From GAS188 sp963794475 (lineage in GTDB: Bacteria > Pseudomonadota > Alphaproteobacteria > Rhizobiales > Beijerinckiaceae), in NCBI GenBank assembly GCA_963794475.1, contig CAWCDW010000002.1, positions 930,001 through 994,000 of the forward strand: a DNA stretch of 64,000 nt, written 5' to 3'. Numbering within the stretch: the first letter of the stretch is position 1; each line of letters begins with the position of its first letter. Shown piece by piece: positions 25,605 to 35,433 of this stretch. The position numbers and the translations under genes are program-made. The notes under the pieces are model-generated. The model did no database searches and had not been told where the DNA came from. It worked only from the letters and a program-made list of their open reading frames with translations.

Positions 25605-26174
25605 ATGGACGAATCACCGCTCGAGCATCATGAGCAAGCCGAGCATGCCGAGCATGCCGCCCATAGCGGTGACCCGTTCATCATTCGCGTCTCGGTGACG
25701 ATCGCGATTCTCGCGGTGATCGCGGCGGGCATCTCGAGCCTCGAGAACGTCGAGGCCGGCGGGGCTCTCGCCAAGCTGAGCGAGGCCAACCTCTCGCAGA
25801 ACAAGGCGACCGACAACTGGAGCTTTTACCAAGCCCAGCGCCTCAAGAAGACGATTTACGATGCTCTCGCTTTGCAAACGCCCGAGAAGGCCGATGAGGC
25901 GAACAAGCAATCGAAACACTATGACGAGGACAGCAAGAAGATCGAATCAGAGGCCCGCAAGCTCGATGCCGAGGTGGATGGCGCGCAGGACGAGAGCCGA
26001 ATTCATGAGCACAGGCATCACCGTCTGACGCTCGCGGCCACCTTCCTCCACGTCGGAATTGCCGTCTCCACGATCGCCATCATCGCCAAGGGCCAGCGCT
26101 GGCCCTGGCATGCTGCGCTGCTTCTCGGCCTTGCCGGTATCGTGGTCGCCGCCACCGCTTACATTCTGCATTAG
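25605..26174 (+). CDS. DUF4337 family membrane protein
   Basis: A 189-residue protein with a histidine/glutamate-rich cytoplasmic start (HHEQAEHAEHAAHSGD). It has one helix (VSVTIAILAVIAAGISSL), a charged central coiled-coil-like region (ALALQTPEKADEANKQSKHYDEDSKKIESEA) and two C-terminal helices. This is the DUF4337 layout, a family of unknown function in proteobacteria. ATG 25605 opens the family-like N-terminus. Confidence 0.75.
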   Translation: MDESPLEHHEQAEHAEHAAHSGDPFIIRVSVTIAILAVIAAGISSLENVEAGGALAKLSEANLSQNKATDNWSFYQAQRLKKTIYDALALQTPEKADEANKQSKHYDEDSKKIESEARKLDAEVDGAQDESRIHEHRHHRLTLAATFLHVGIAVSTIAIIAKGQRWPWHAALLLGLAGIVVAATAYILH

Positions 26175-26224
26175 GCTTTAAGGGCCGCCTCGCGCCCCCT
26201 TTCGCGGCGGCGTGTAAGCCGGCC

Positions 26225-27124
26225 TCACGGCACCGGCCGCAAACCGACGGCGCGCCCGAGCGGCCTGCTCCCGGCCCCACCCGCGATCGCGAGCCCCGCA
26301 ACGACGATCGCAGCCCCAAGCCATTGGCCGGGGTATGTTGTCTCGTGGAGCACGAGCGTCGCAATGGCGACGCCCATCGGCGGAATAAGCGCGATGCCGA
26401 GCGCGGCGCTCGGCGGCCCGAGGCGATGAACGAGCTTCATATAGGCGAGAAACGCCACAAAGGTGAGAAACCAGCCTTGGAAGACCGCCTCGCCCAAGGC
26501 CACGGGCAGGTTCGCGCTTGTGACATTCGAGGGGGCGAAAGCGAACCAAAGCGGCACGAAGAGAAATCCTGTCGCGCCCATCGCGGCGACGCAGCATAAA
26601 GGGTCGAGATTCCATTTGCGCGCGAAGACGCTGAAGCACCCCCACAAGAAGCCGATCAGGCCAAATAGCGCGTCCCCGCCGAGCGCCTGCCTGTCGATTT
26701 GCACATCAGCGGCCCGCGCGAAGACGAAGAGGCCCGAAAGGATGATCCCGACGCCGAAAAGACGGGTCGGCGAAGGCCAGACACCGAGCACCGCCCCGGC
26801 GACGAGCAGCGTGCAGACGATCGAGGAAGAGGGCGCAAACAGCGTGCTATGGCTTGCCGGCATCATGGTGGTCGCGGTCGTGAAGATCGCGCCGTAAAAG
26901 GCACCCCCGAGAAGCCCGACGGCAAGGAAGCGGGTGGGCGCGGCGAGCATGATGGCGCGACGCTTGGGATCGGCGAGGACCAAGAGCGCTCCGAGCGCGG
27001 CCGCGCCGTAGCGGAAGGCTGCGATGTCCCAGGCGGTGAGCCCCGCTTGCACGCCGATCTTCGTTGCCGCGAATTGGGCGGCCATCGGCGGGAAGGAGAG
27101 AAGGGCAAGGACGAAGACGGGCAC
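26225..27124 (-). CDS. EamA/DMT family transporter
   Basis: A 299-residue permease with ten predicted helices in two EamA repeats (AAQFAATKIGVQAGLTAWDIAAFRYG; FLAYMKLVHRLGPPSAALGIALIPPMGVAIATLVLHET). Members export or import small metabolites. The GTG start at 27124 is used. The substrate is unknown. It is convergent with the DUF4337 gene. Confidence 0.88.
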   Translation of the reverse strand: MPVFVLALLSFPPMAAQFAATKIGVQAGLTAWDIAAFRYGAAALGALLVLADPKRRAIMLAAPTRFLAVGLLGGAFYGAIFTTATTMMPASHSTLFAPSSSIVCTLLVAGAVLGVWPSPTRLFGVGIILSGLFVFARAADVQIDRQALGGDALFGLIGFLWGCFSVFARKWNLDPLCCVAAMGATGFLFVPLWFAFAPSNVTSANLPVALGEAVFQGWFLTFVAFLAYMKLVHRLGPPSAALGIALIPPMGVAIATLVLHETTYPGQWLGAAIVVAGLAIAGGAGSRPLGRAVGLRPVP

Positions 27125-27319
27125 AGTGTTTCAGGACCTCGAAGCGCTCATTTTCCTTCCCATCATCGTGACCGGATCACGTCGTTTCCCGATCCTTTTG
27201 CATCGCCGCTTTCGATCGAAGCGCACGTTTCCCGCCGGAGGCAGCGCATTCCATCCCAGCCCTCACCGCAAGCGCGCCTCGAGACGAACACGGCCGAAGG
27301 CGCGGCCTTGGCGGTGAGC

Positions 27320-27760
27320 CTACCACGTCCCCGTGTTCGGCATGCTCAACCACGGCTCCTTGGGGCTGAGCGGAGATCCCTTCTGCAAGAGCTCGACGGA
27401 GACGCCGTCGGGCGAGCGGACGAAGGCCATGTTGCCGTCACGGGGCGGCCGATTGATCGTGACGCCCTTGTCCATCAAACGCTGGCAGGTGGCGTAGATG
27501 TCATCGACCCGATAGGCGAGATGCCCGAAATTGCGCCCTCCGCCATAGCTGTGCTCGTCCCAGTTATAGGTGAGCTCGAGCTGCGGGGATCTCGTCTCCT
27601 TCGAGCGTTCGGCATCGTTCGGGGCCGCGAGAAAGACGAGCGTATATCGGCCCTTCTCATTGTCGAGGCGACGCACCTCGACGAGACCGAGCTTGTTGCA
27701 CCAAAAATCCAGCGCGGCATCGAGATCGCCCACCCGCACCATGGTATGCAGATATTCCAT
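27320..27760 (-). CDS. gloA: Lactoylglutathione lyase (glyoxalase I)
   Basis: A 146-residue VOC-fold metalloenzyme that isomerises the methylglyoxal-glutathione hemithioacetal. The conserved elements are HTMVRVGDLDAALDFW, LELTYNWDEHSYGGGRNFGHLAY and DPDGVSVELLQ-like FVRSPDGVSVELLQ, which carry the metal-binding His and Glu residues. A glyoxalase II (gloB) is encoded at 59310. Confidence 0.93.
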   Translation of the reverse strand: MEYLHTMVRVGDLDAALDFWCNKLGLVEVRRLDNEKGRYTLVFLAAPNDAERSKETRSPQLELTYNWDEHSYGGGRNFGHLAYRVDDIYATCQRLMDKGVTINRPPRDGNMAFVRSPDGVSVELLQKGSPLSPKEPWLSMPNTGTW

Positions 27761-27847
27761 TTCGCCTTCCCTTCGGTCGCAGCCGCCTTGCCTCGAAGCT
27801 CTTGCCGAGGCAGATGGCGGGTTCGCTCTCTTATAGGATGGCCTCAG

Positions 27848-29299
27848 GTGAATGCCAGCCTCGAATCGCCTGCCTCCACTGCCGCGCTTGCAACGCTCAA
27901 GCGGCGCGTTGCGGGATGGTCCATCGCGGCGACCGTGATCGTCACCGCGCTCAAGCTGACGGCAGGGCTAATTTCGGGCTCCCTCGCGCTTTTGGCCGAC
28001 GGCGCCCATGGCCTTCTCGACATCGGGGCAACCACGCTGACTTTCTTTGCCGTGCGCCAAGCGGACCGGCCCGCCGACGAGGACCATCATTACGGGCACG
28101 GAAAGATCGAAGCGGTCGCGGCGCTATGCGAATCGACATTGCTCGCGCTGCTCGCGCTTGCCGCCTTCATCGAGGCCGTTCGACGGCTCTTCTTCGACCC
28201 TGGTGCCATGCTCGTCGCCTCGCCCTTCGCCTTCATCGCCGTCGCGCTCTCGATTTGCGTGGACGCGACGCGCTGGCGCGCCTTGCACGTCGTCGCGCGC
28301 AGCACGGGAAGCGAGGCGCTCGCGGCCGACGCCTTGCACTTCTCCTCGGATCTCGCAAGCTCACTCGCCATCCTCGTCGGGCTTGTGGCGGCGAGGGCGG
28401 GTTATGCCAATGCGGATGCCAAGGCGACGCTCGTCGTCGCCGTGCTCATCGGCGTTGCGGCATTGCGCCTCGCGCGGCGCGTCATCGGCGTGCTGCTCGA
28501 CGCGGCGCCCGAAGGGGTCGCCGAGCGCGTGCGCAAGATCGCCTGGCAGATGCCGGGCGTGCTCGGCATCGACAATGTACGCGTCAGGCCGGCCGGCGGC
28601 GTCCTCATGGGAGACGTGAGCGTGGCGGTGGCGCGCAGCTTGCCGCTCGATCGCGTGAGCGAGCTCAAGGCGTCGCTCACGCGCGCACTCGCGGCGGAGT
28701 TGAAACGCACCGATTTCACGGTCTCGACCCGTCCCGTTGCGCCGGATGATGAAAGCGTGCTCGAACGCGTCATGCTGATCGCGGCGCGCGAACGCCTTCT
28801 GGTGCATCACGTCACGGTGCAATCGCTCGACGATCGGCTTGCGATCGGCTTCGACATCGAGCTCGACGGCAGCCTCAAGCTCAAGGACGCGCATGGGCGC
28901 GCCTCGCGCCTGGAGGCGGCAGTGCGCGATGAATTCGGTCCCGCGACGGAAGTCGAGAGCCATATCGAACCTCTCGAAATACGTGAGCTCGCCGGCACGC
29001 CCGCCGATGCGTCCGTCTCGTCTCGCATCGCCGAATGCCTCTCACGCGCCGCGGCGCAAACCGCTGAGATCGGTACGATCCACAACGTGCGCGTGCGCCA
29101 GACGCCGGCCGGCCTTGTGGTGCATTTCCATTGCCTCGGGCCGCCGGAAACGGATGTCGCCGCCATTCATGCGGCGGTCGACGAGATCGAGCAGAAAGTG
29201 AAGCATGAGATTAGCGGCATCACTCGCCTCGTCGGCCACGCCGAGCCGGCCGGGGCGGAACATGGGGCGGGTGCTTCCCGCTCGGCGTCGCGATGCTGA
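27848..29299 (+). CDS. Cation diffusion facilitator (CDF) family transporter with extended C-terminus
   Basis: A 483-residue metal/proton antiporter. Six helices lie in the first ~210 residues, with LLADGAHGLLDIGATT and EALAADALHFSSDL supplying the Asp/His zinc-site residues and DEDHHYGHGKIEAVAAL the loop. After the usual cytoplasmic dimerisation domain (VRKIAWQMPGVLGIDNVRVRPAGG) come two further ZT-dimer-like units, near residues 300-375 and 395-465 (EIGTIHNVRVRQTPAGLVVHFH). The usual family length is about 300. GTG 27848 is chosen as the first start that fits the family. Confidence 0.85.
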   Translation: MNASLESPASTAALATLKRRVAGWSIAATVIVTALKLTAGLISGSLALLADGAHGLLDIGATTLTFFAVRQADRPADEDHHYGHGKIEAVAALCESTLLALLALAAFIEAVRRLFFDPGAMLVASPFAFIAVALSICVDATRWRALHVVARSTGSEALAADALHFSSDLASSLAILVGLVAARAGYANADAKATLVVAVLIGVAALRLARRVIGVLLDAAPEGVAERVRKIAWQMPGVLGIDNVRVRPAGGVLMGDVSVAVARSLPLDRVSELKASLTRALAAELKRTDFTVSTRPVAPDDESVLERVMLIAARERLLVHHVTVQSLDDRLAIGFDIELDGSLKLKDAHGRASRLEAAVRDEFGPATEVESHIEPLEIRELAGTPADASVSSRIAECLSRAAAQTAEIGTIHNVRVRQTPAGLVVHFHCLGPPETDVAAIHAAVDEIEQKVKHEISGITRLVGHAEPAGAEHGAGASRSASRC

Positions 29300-29416
29300 T
29301 CGATCCCCCGAATCGCACGGGGATAATGTTTCCGCCGCTAGGGCTCGGTCCGGCCTTTTTCCGACATATTCCGGCGCTTCATCGGGCCGGCCCATCAAAC
29401 ACCATGAGAGATTCGG

Positions 29417-32050
29417 ATGCGCCCTGAGACCTCGCTTCCCATCCGCCTCGAGGACTATCGCGTCCCGGATTATCTGGTCGAGACGGTCGACCTCGACTTC
29501 GCGCTCGATCCGCGCGCGACGCATGTGCGCGCCCGCACGGCTTATCGGCCGAACCCCCGCGGGGTCGGGGGCGCTCCCCTGATCCTCGACGCGGACGAGC
29601 TGACCCTCGTCTCCATCGCGCTCGACGGTCGCCCGCTCGAGGCTCATGAATATGCGCTGAGCGAGACTTCGCTCACGCTTGCGACACCGCCCAGGCACCG
29701 CTTTGTCCTCGACATCGAAACGAAGCTCGATCCGACATCGAACACCAAGCTCTTCGGGCTTTACCGCTCTGGCGGAACTTATTGCACGCAATGCGAAGCC
29801 CAGGGCTTTCGGCGCATCACCTATTTTCAGGATCGCCCGGACGTGCTCGCCGTCTACACGACGCGGATCGAGGCCGAGCGCGACGAAGCTCCAGTGTTGC
29901 TTGCGAACGGCAACCGGATGCTCGAGGGCAAGGTCGAGGGGAGCACGCGTCATTTCGCGGTCTGGCATGACCCTTGGCCGAAACCCTCCTATCTTTTCGC
30001 GCTCGTCGGCGGGCGCCTAGCTCGCGTGCCCGGGCTTTTCAAAACGCGCTCCGGCCGCAAGGTCGAGCTCGGCATCTATGTCGAGCCGGGCAAGGAGAAG
30101 CGCGCCACCTACGCGCTCGAGGCGCTCGAGCGTTCGATGCGTTGGGACGAGGAGGCGTTCGGGCGCGAGTACGATCTCGACGTCTTCAACATCGTGGCCG
30201 TGTCGGATTTCAACATGGGCGCGATGGAGAACAAGGGGCTCAATGTCTTCAACGACAAATATGTGCTGGCGAGCACCGAGACCGCGACCGATGCCGATTA
30301 CGCCCATATCGAGGCCATCATCGCGCACGAATATTTCCACAACTGGACCGGCGACCGGATCACGTGCCGGGACTGGTTCCAATTATCGCTGAAGGAAGGG
30401 CTGACCGTCTTCCGCGATCACGAATTCACTTCCGACATGCGCTCGCGCACGGTGAAGCGGATCGCGGATGTGCGCACGCTGCGCCTCGTTCAATTCGCCG
30501 AGGATTCAGGCCCTCTCGCGCATCCGGTGCGGCCGCGCCTCTATCACGAGATCAACAACTTCTACACGGCGACCGTTTACGAGAAAGGCGCGGAAGTCAT
30601 CCGCATGCTGAAGGAGATCATCGGCGCGGATGCCTTTCGCCGCGGCATGGATCTCTATTTCGAGCGTTGCGACGGTACGGCCGCGACGGTCGAGGATTTC
30701 ATCGCCTGTTTTGCCGATGTGACTGGCCGCGATTTCTCCCGTTTCATGCGCTGGTACGAGCAAGCCGGCACTCCGGTTGTCGAGGTGAGCCAGCGTCATG
30801 ATGCCTCTTCGGGCACATCGACCTTCACCTTCACTCAGACGACGCCGCCCACGCCCGGTCAACCGGAGAAAGCGCCTGTCGAGATCCCGATCGCGATCGG
30901 CTTTTTGTCCCCTGCGGGCAAGGACCTCAGGCCCGATTGCAACCATCCCGATTGGCGTTCGGACGGCGTCTTCGTCCTGCGCGAGGCCAAGGGTGAAATC
31001 AGCTTCAATGGCCTTGCGGAAAAGCCGATCGCTTCGCTGCTCAGGGGCTTCTCGGCGCCGGTGCGGCTCGAGTTCCCGCGAAGCGTCGAGGAACTCTTGC
31101 TGCTCGCCGCTCATGACGCTGATCGCTTCAACCGCTGGCAGGCGATCCAGAGCTTCGCCTCGCAAATGATGCTCGCAGCGCTCGAGGAGCCTAAGCGCAT
31201 GCGCTTCGATCCGCGATTCTTCGCGGCACTCGAGCCGCTGTTGACCGAGGAGTCCGACCACGCCTTTGCGGCCGAGGCGCTCTCGATCCCTTCCGAGCAG
31301 GACATCGCCCGCGAGATCGGCAAGAATGTCGATCCCGACGCGATTCTCGAGACGCGCGATGCGCTCTTGCGTGCCATGGGGGAGGCGCTCGAGGCCTCTT
31401 TGCGCGCCACCTATGACCGGCTTGCGGAGACCGGCTCCTATTCGCCCGACGCCAAGAGCGCGGCGCGGCGCCAGTTGCGCAACGGCGCGCTCGCGCTTTT
31501 GGTGATCGCCTATCCGAAGCGCAACGGGCCCCTGGCGCAGGCCCAATTCAAGGCGGCGGCCAATATGAACGACAAGCTCGCGGCGCTCGGCGCGCTCATG
31601 CGGGCGCCTAGCGAGATGCGTGAACGGGCGCTCGGTGAATTCGAGCGGGCGCATGCCGATGAGCCGCTCATTCTCGACAAATGGCTCGCGTTGCAGGCGC
31701 GCATTCCGGAAGCGGCGACACTCGAAAGGGTCAAGGGCCTTACGACCCATGGCGCATTTTCCTTCGCCAATCCGAACCGGGTTTACGCGCTGGTCATGAG
31801 TTTTGCCGCCGGCAATCAATCGGCTTTCAACCGGGACGATGGCGCAGGCTATGATTTCATCACCGAGGTGGTCGCGAATTTGGACGGCTCGAACCCAGCG
31901 GTCGCGGCGCGGCTTCTCACCGCTTTCCGAACCTGGCGAAGCCTGGAGCCCGGCCGACGCGCGAAGGCGGAGGCCGCCTTGCGGCGGCTCGCCCGAAAGC
32001 CGAAGCTTTCGCCGGATGTCGCCGACATCGTCACACGCTCTCTCGCCTGA
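29417..32050 (+). CDS. pepN: Aminopeptidase N
   Basis: An 877-residue M1 zinc metallopeptidase. GAMEN at residues 268-272 binds the free N-terminus of the peptide. HEYFH (His304, Glu305, His308) with Glu327 forms the zinc site. Domain order (N-terminal beta saddle, catalytic domain, Ig-like domain, long C-terminal helical domain) and length match the alphaproteobacterial PepN. It acts in the cytoplasm on small peptides. It stands alone. Confidence 0.96.
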   Translation: MRPETSLPIRLEDYRVPDYLVETVDLDFALDPRATHVRARTAYRPNPRGVGGAPLILDADELTLVSIALDGRPLEAHEYALSETSLTLATPPRHRFVLDIETKLDPTSNTKLFGLYRSGGTYCTQCEAQGFRRITYFQDRPDVLAVYTTRIEAERDEAPVLLANGNRMLEGKVEGSTRHFAVWHDPWPKPSYLFALVGGRLARVPGLFKTRSGRKVELGIYVEPGKEKRATYALEALERSMRWDEEAFGREYDLDVFNIVAVSDFNMGAMENKGLNVFNDKYVLASTETATDADYAHIEAIIAHEYFHNWTGDRITCRDWFQLSLKEGLTVFRDHEFTSDMRSRTVKRIADVRTLRLVQFAEDSGPLAHPVRPRLYHEINNFYTATVYEKGAEVIRMLKEIIGADAFRRGMDLYFERCDGTAATVEDFIACFADVTGRDFSRFMRWYEQAGTPVVEVSQRHDASSGTSTFTFTQTTPPTPGQPEKAPVEIPIAIGFLSPAGKDLRPDCNHPDWRSDGVFVLREAKGEISFNGLAEKPIASLLRGFSAPVRLEFPRSVEELLLLAAHDADRFNRWQAIQSFASQMMLAALEEPKRMRFDPRFFAALEPLLTEESDHAFAAEALSIPSEQDIAREIGKNVDPDAILETRDALLRAMGEALEASLRATYDRLAETGSYSPDAKSAARRQLRNGALALLVIAYPKRNGPLAQAQFKAAANMNDKLAALGALMRAPSEMRERALGEFERAHADEPLILDKWLALQARIPEAATLERVKGLTTHGAFSFANPNRVYALVMSFAAGNQSAFNRDDGAGYDFITEVVANLDGSNPAVAARLLTAFRTWRSLEPGRRAKAEAALRRLARKPKLSPDVADIVTRSLA

Positions 32051-32358
32051 CGCGTAAGCGCCGAGCAGGACGCGCGCGTATCGCCGACGCTACCCTGGTC
32101 TCGAGCGCTACGCCGCTGACGCAAGGCCCGCGCACCGCGACGCTGCGAGGCGAGCATGCCCCGCCCAGACGTTGCAATTTCGCGCCGGACTCGCGTTGCG
32201 CGAATTCGTTCTTTTTTTGTCCAAAAAAATGCAACTCCGCCGATATTAGGGCTGGACAAGGAGTCACCGGAAGATTCGAATGAAGGTGATTCGGGGGTTG
32301 GCGGGCGTAGAACTTTACCACCGAAGAATCCACTCAAGTCTTCCACGGAGGCCAGAGC
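32051..32358. other. Intergenic region with an A/T-run dyad upstream of the sensor kinase
   Basis: This 308-bp gap has no gene I can support. It contains TTTTTTT (32212-32218) and AAAAAAA (32223-32229) around a 4-nt spacer, flanked by GTTGCA (32171-32176) and TGCAAC (32230-32235). The A/T dyad may be part of a promoter or a bend. GGAGG at about 32346 serves the kinase start. Confidence 0.3.
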
Positions 32359-34041
32359 ATGGCGCGCATGGACGCGGCCGTGCCGCCCTTGCACGCGGCT
32401 GTTTCGGGGCGAGCGGCGAGCACGAGAAAGCTACCCGTCTCTCGGCACGCCCGCATTCTCACGCGGGTGGCGCTCACGCTTCTCGCCTTCCTCGCCTCCG
32501 CCCTGGTGATCACCGAGACGCTCCTCGATCTTTATGCCGCGCGCGAGCTTCACCTCGGGCAGGCGCTCGAGCAGGCCGACGCGACCGCGGCGCTGATTGC
32601 CCAACGGCTCGACGATCTCTCGGGCGCGGCCCCGAACCTGTCGAAGCCTCCGGGCGATGCAAATTCCTCGAATGAACCGGCGATCGCGAACGCGCGGACC
32701 CTCAACGTTCAAGCGCTCTTGGCGGCGTCCCTGCCCTTCCACGCGTCGCCGAACGAAATGCTGGTCGGGGTTTCCGATCGCTCGGGACAGGTCGTCGCCA
32801 GCCTCGGCCTGCAACGCGAGATCAGATCCATCTCGGATCTTGTCGGGCGCGAGCATGTCGCCGAGACGAACCGCACGGGCGCCGCCCGCTTCGTCACGCC
32901 CGACGGTGTCGATTCCATCGTAGCGATCCGCGACCTCGCCGCGCCGCTGGGCCAGGTCGCCATCGTTGCGCCGACCTCGCGCATGCTCACGCTCTGGCGC
33001 GCGCACGCCCAGCAGCTCGCTCGCATCGCGGCGATCGGCGCCTGCATCATCTTGATGCTCGGCGCCGCCTTCCTATGGCAACGCCGCTCAGCGCGCCTCG
33101 CCAAGCATGAAGGCCGGCAAGTCCGCGCAAGAATGCAAGCGGCGCTCATGGACACCTGGCGCAATGAACAAGAGCTGCTCGAGAAAGAACAGCGGCTCGT
33201 CGCGACCATGACCGACCTTGAACGGTCGAGAGTCGCGGTCGAGCGGCAATCACGTGAGCTCGGCGCCCTCGTCGAACATTACCTCGTCCAGCGAAAGCGC
33301 GTGGAAAGCGCCAACCGCGCCAAGGCCGAATTCCTTGCCAATATGAGCCATGAGCTGCGCACGCCGCTCAACGCCATCATCGGCTTTTCGGAGATCATGG
33401 AGACGGGGCTTTTCGGCGCGCTCGGCAGCGAGAAATACGGGGAGTATGTGAGCGATATCCGCCGCAGCGGTGAATATCTCCTGAGCGTGGTCTCTGATAT
33501 CCTGGAGATGGCGCGCATCGAGTCGGGCCGGCGGCACATCAAGCGACAGCCGGCGCTCCTCAAGGACATTCTCGGGGAAGCCGCGATCGGCGTCGCTTCC
33601 GCCGCCAAGGCCAAGAAGCAGACGCTCGTGATCGAGGCGCCAGCCACGCCATGGATTGAGGCCGACGCGCGCGCCCTGGTCAAGGTGCTGGTGCACCTCG
33701 CACGCAACGCCATCGACCACACGCGCGAAGGCGGTACCGTCAAGATTATGGCGAAGCTTTATCCACGCCATGTTGGCATCCATGTCGCGGGCATGGGTGG
33801 CGGCAGTCTCCAGCCGCGGCTCGCCGCGCCGGGAGCCGCGGCTCGGCCCGCCGGGGCCGACGTGATCAGGGCGAGCCAAGGCGCGAGCCTCGGTTTCGCA
33901 ATCGCCCGTTCGCTCGTGGAACTGCATGGCGGGCGATTGCGCTTCAGATCACGGGTGGGCTCAGGCTCGGTGGTCGTGCTGAGCTTGCCGCGCCAGCCGA
34001 TTACCGCCGGGCAGGACACTCTCGAATCCGAGGCCGCTTAG
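32359..34041 (+). CDS. Sensor histidine kinase-like protein with degenerate ATP-binding site
   Basis: A 560-residue membrane protein. TM1 is at about residues 36-55, followed by a ~150-residue periplasmic region, then TM2 (IAAIGACIILMLGAAFLW), a long coiled-coil linker and a HisKA domain with NMSHELRTPLNAIIGFSEIM intact. The catalytic domain keeps the N-box (HLARNAIDHT). The G1 box reads VAGMGGG in place of DxGxG, the F-box is not recognisable and G2 reads GASLGFA. The nucleotide-binding Asp is therefore replaced by Ala. It may act as a phosphatase, phosphotransfer domain or scaffold. It is convergent with glnE. Confidence 0.85.
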   Translation: MARMDAAVPPLHAAVSGRAASTRKLPVSRHARILTRVALTLLAFLASALVITETLLDLYAARELHLGQALEQADATAALIAQRLDDLSGAAPNLSKPPGDANSSNEPAIANARTLNVQALLAASLPFHASPNEMLVGVSDRSGQVVASLGLQREIRSISDLVGREHVAETNRTGAARFVTPDGVDSIVAIRDLAAPLGQVAIVAPTSRMLTLWRAHAQQLARIAAIGACIILMLGAAFLWQRRSARLAKHEGRQVRARMQAALMDTWRNEQELLEKEQRLVATMTDLERSRVAVERQSRELGALVEHYLVQRKRVESANRAKAEFLANMSHELRTPLNAIIGFSEIMETGLFGALGSEKYGEYVSDIRRSGEYLLSVVSDILEMARIESGRRHIKRQPALLKDILGEAAIGVASAAKAKKQTLVIEAPATPWIEADARALVKVLVHLARNAIDHTREGGTVKIMAKLYPRHVGIHVAGMGGGSLQPRLAAPGAAARPAGADVIRASQGASLGFAIARSLVELHGGRLRFRSRVGSGSVVVLSLPRQPITAGQDTLESEAA

Positions 34042-34082
34042 TTCAGGCGCGGCCGCGGCTCGCTTCAGGCGAGCGCCGCCGA

Positions 34083-35360
34083 TCACCCAACCCGCACCAC
34101 GCGTTCGTAGATCCCCTTCACCTCGGCTCGCAGCGCTTCGACCTTGCGCGTCAAGGCGGCCCCCGACGCGACGCCGAGATCGCGCGCCATGTTGCGCAGG
34201 ATCGAGCCATCATTCCAATTGAGCGGCGAGGCCTCGGTCGAGCGAAGGCGCTCGCGTTGCAGGAGCTCGCTAAAGAGGGCACGCGCGTTCACGAGCGTGC
34301 GCGCCTCGCCCGGCGCGAGCAAACCTTGCGCGGCCGCTTGCGTGAGACTCGCCTCGATCGAGGGAGCAAGCAGCATCGGGTGGCGCGCCGCATGAGCGAG
34401 AATGAGAAACTGGGCGCAAAAATCGATGTCGACGAGGCCGCCGCGCATATTCTTCAAATCGGCGGCGTCATCTTCCCCCTTCTCAGAAGCGACCAGGCGG
34501 CGCATCTCTCCGACATCGGCGGCAAGACGTGCCGGATCGCGCTTGCGGGAAAGAATGCGCCGGATCGCGGCGGCGACGAGGCGGCACAGATCGGCGTCGC
34601 CCGCCACCGGGCGCGCCCGAGTGAGCGCGAGATGCTCCCACGTCTCAGCTTCCTTTTGGTGATAGCTCACGAAAGCGGAGAGCGGCAGCGCCACGGGCCC
34701 TTTGCCGCCGGACGGGCGAAGCCGCATGTCGATGTCGTAAAGCCGTCCGTGCGAAGTGGGCGCGGAGATCGCCGTGATGAGGCGATGCGTGAGGCGGGAG
34801 AAATAAAGAACCGGGTCGAGGGGACGGCGCCCGTCGGAGACCGGCCTCCCCTCCGGCAGGTCGTAAATGATGATCAGGTCGAGATCGGAGGTCGCGGTCA
34901 TCTCGGCCGCTCCCAGCCTCCCCAGCGCCATCGCCGCAAGGCGCGAGCCTTTGACCGTGCCATGCTCTGCGGCGAAGGCCTCTTGCGTGATGTCGAGCGC
35001 GACTTGCAGCGAGGCCTCGGCAACTGCCGTGTAAGCCGCACCGAGATGGGCGCCGTCCGCGCCGCCGCCCAAGAAGCGCGCGCCCGCCATGAACCATTCC
35101 TCGCGCCCCGCGTCGCGCAAGAGATCGAGCGCGTCCTCATGCGAGGTTCCGGCCGCAAGGCGCGCCGCGATCCGGCTCGCGACGTGCCGGGGAGCCTGCG
35201 CTTCGGATAGCGACCGCACATCGATGAAGACGTCGAGAAGATGGGGCCTTTGCACGATCGCCTCCGCAAGACGGGGCGCGGAGCCGAGCATCGCGGCGAA
35301 GAGACGCCGCAGCCGCTCGCTTTCGGCGAGGATCGAGAAGAGCTCGGCCGGCGCCGCCAT
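34083..35360 (-). CDS. glnE: GlnE C-terminal half (adenylyltransferase domain), separated by a frameshift
   Basis: A 425-residue open frame covering the second nucleotidyltransferase and helical domains of glutamine synthetase adenylyltransferase. It contains MALGRLGAAEMTATSDLDLIIIYDLP (the G-x-E/D-x-D-x-D catalytic loop) and DIDMRLRPSGGKGPVALPL. This half adenylylates glutamine synthetase when glutamine is plentiful. The coding frame is open upstream to about 35437 but the first ATG is at 35360. It differs from the N-terminal half by one nucleotide of phase. Either glnE is frameshifted, or the halves are made separately, or the sequence has an error. Confidence 0.85.
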   Translation of the reverse strand: MAAPAELFSILAESERLRRLFAAMLGSAPRLAEAIVQRPHLLDVFIDVRSLSEAQAPRHVASRIAARLAAGTSHEDALDLLRDAGREEWFMAGARFLGGGADGAHLGAAYTAVAEASLQVALDITQEAFAAEHGTVKGSRLAAMALGRLGAAEMTATSDLDLIIIYDLPEGRPVSDGRRPLDPVLYFSRLTHRLITAISAPTSHGRLYDIDMRLRPSGGKGPVALPLSAFVSYHQKEAETWEHLALTRARPVAGDADLCRLVAAAIRRILSRKRDPARLAADVGEMRRLVASEKGEDDAADLKNMRGGLVDIDFCAQFLILAHAARHPMLLAPSIEASLTQAAAQGLLAPGEARTLVNARALFSELLQRERLRSTEASPLNWNDGSILRNMARDLGVASGAALTRKVEALRAEVKGIYERVVRVG

Positions 35361-35433
35361 GCGGTCGAAACTGTGGTCGAAGGCGGCGATCGCCGCGTCC
35401 GGATCGTCGCTGGCGGCGAAGGCCTCGATCAGG

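Noticed and set aside
34059..34078. Hairpin between the convergent degenerate kinase gene and glnE as a bidirectional terminator
   Set aside because: GCTCGC/GCGAGC pairs but the extension is bulged and no T-run is present on either strand.
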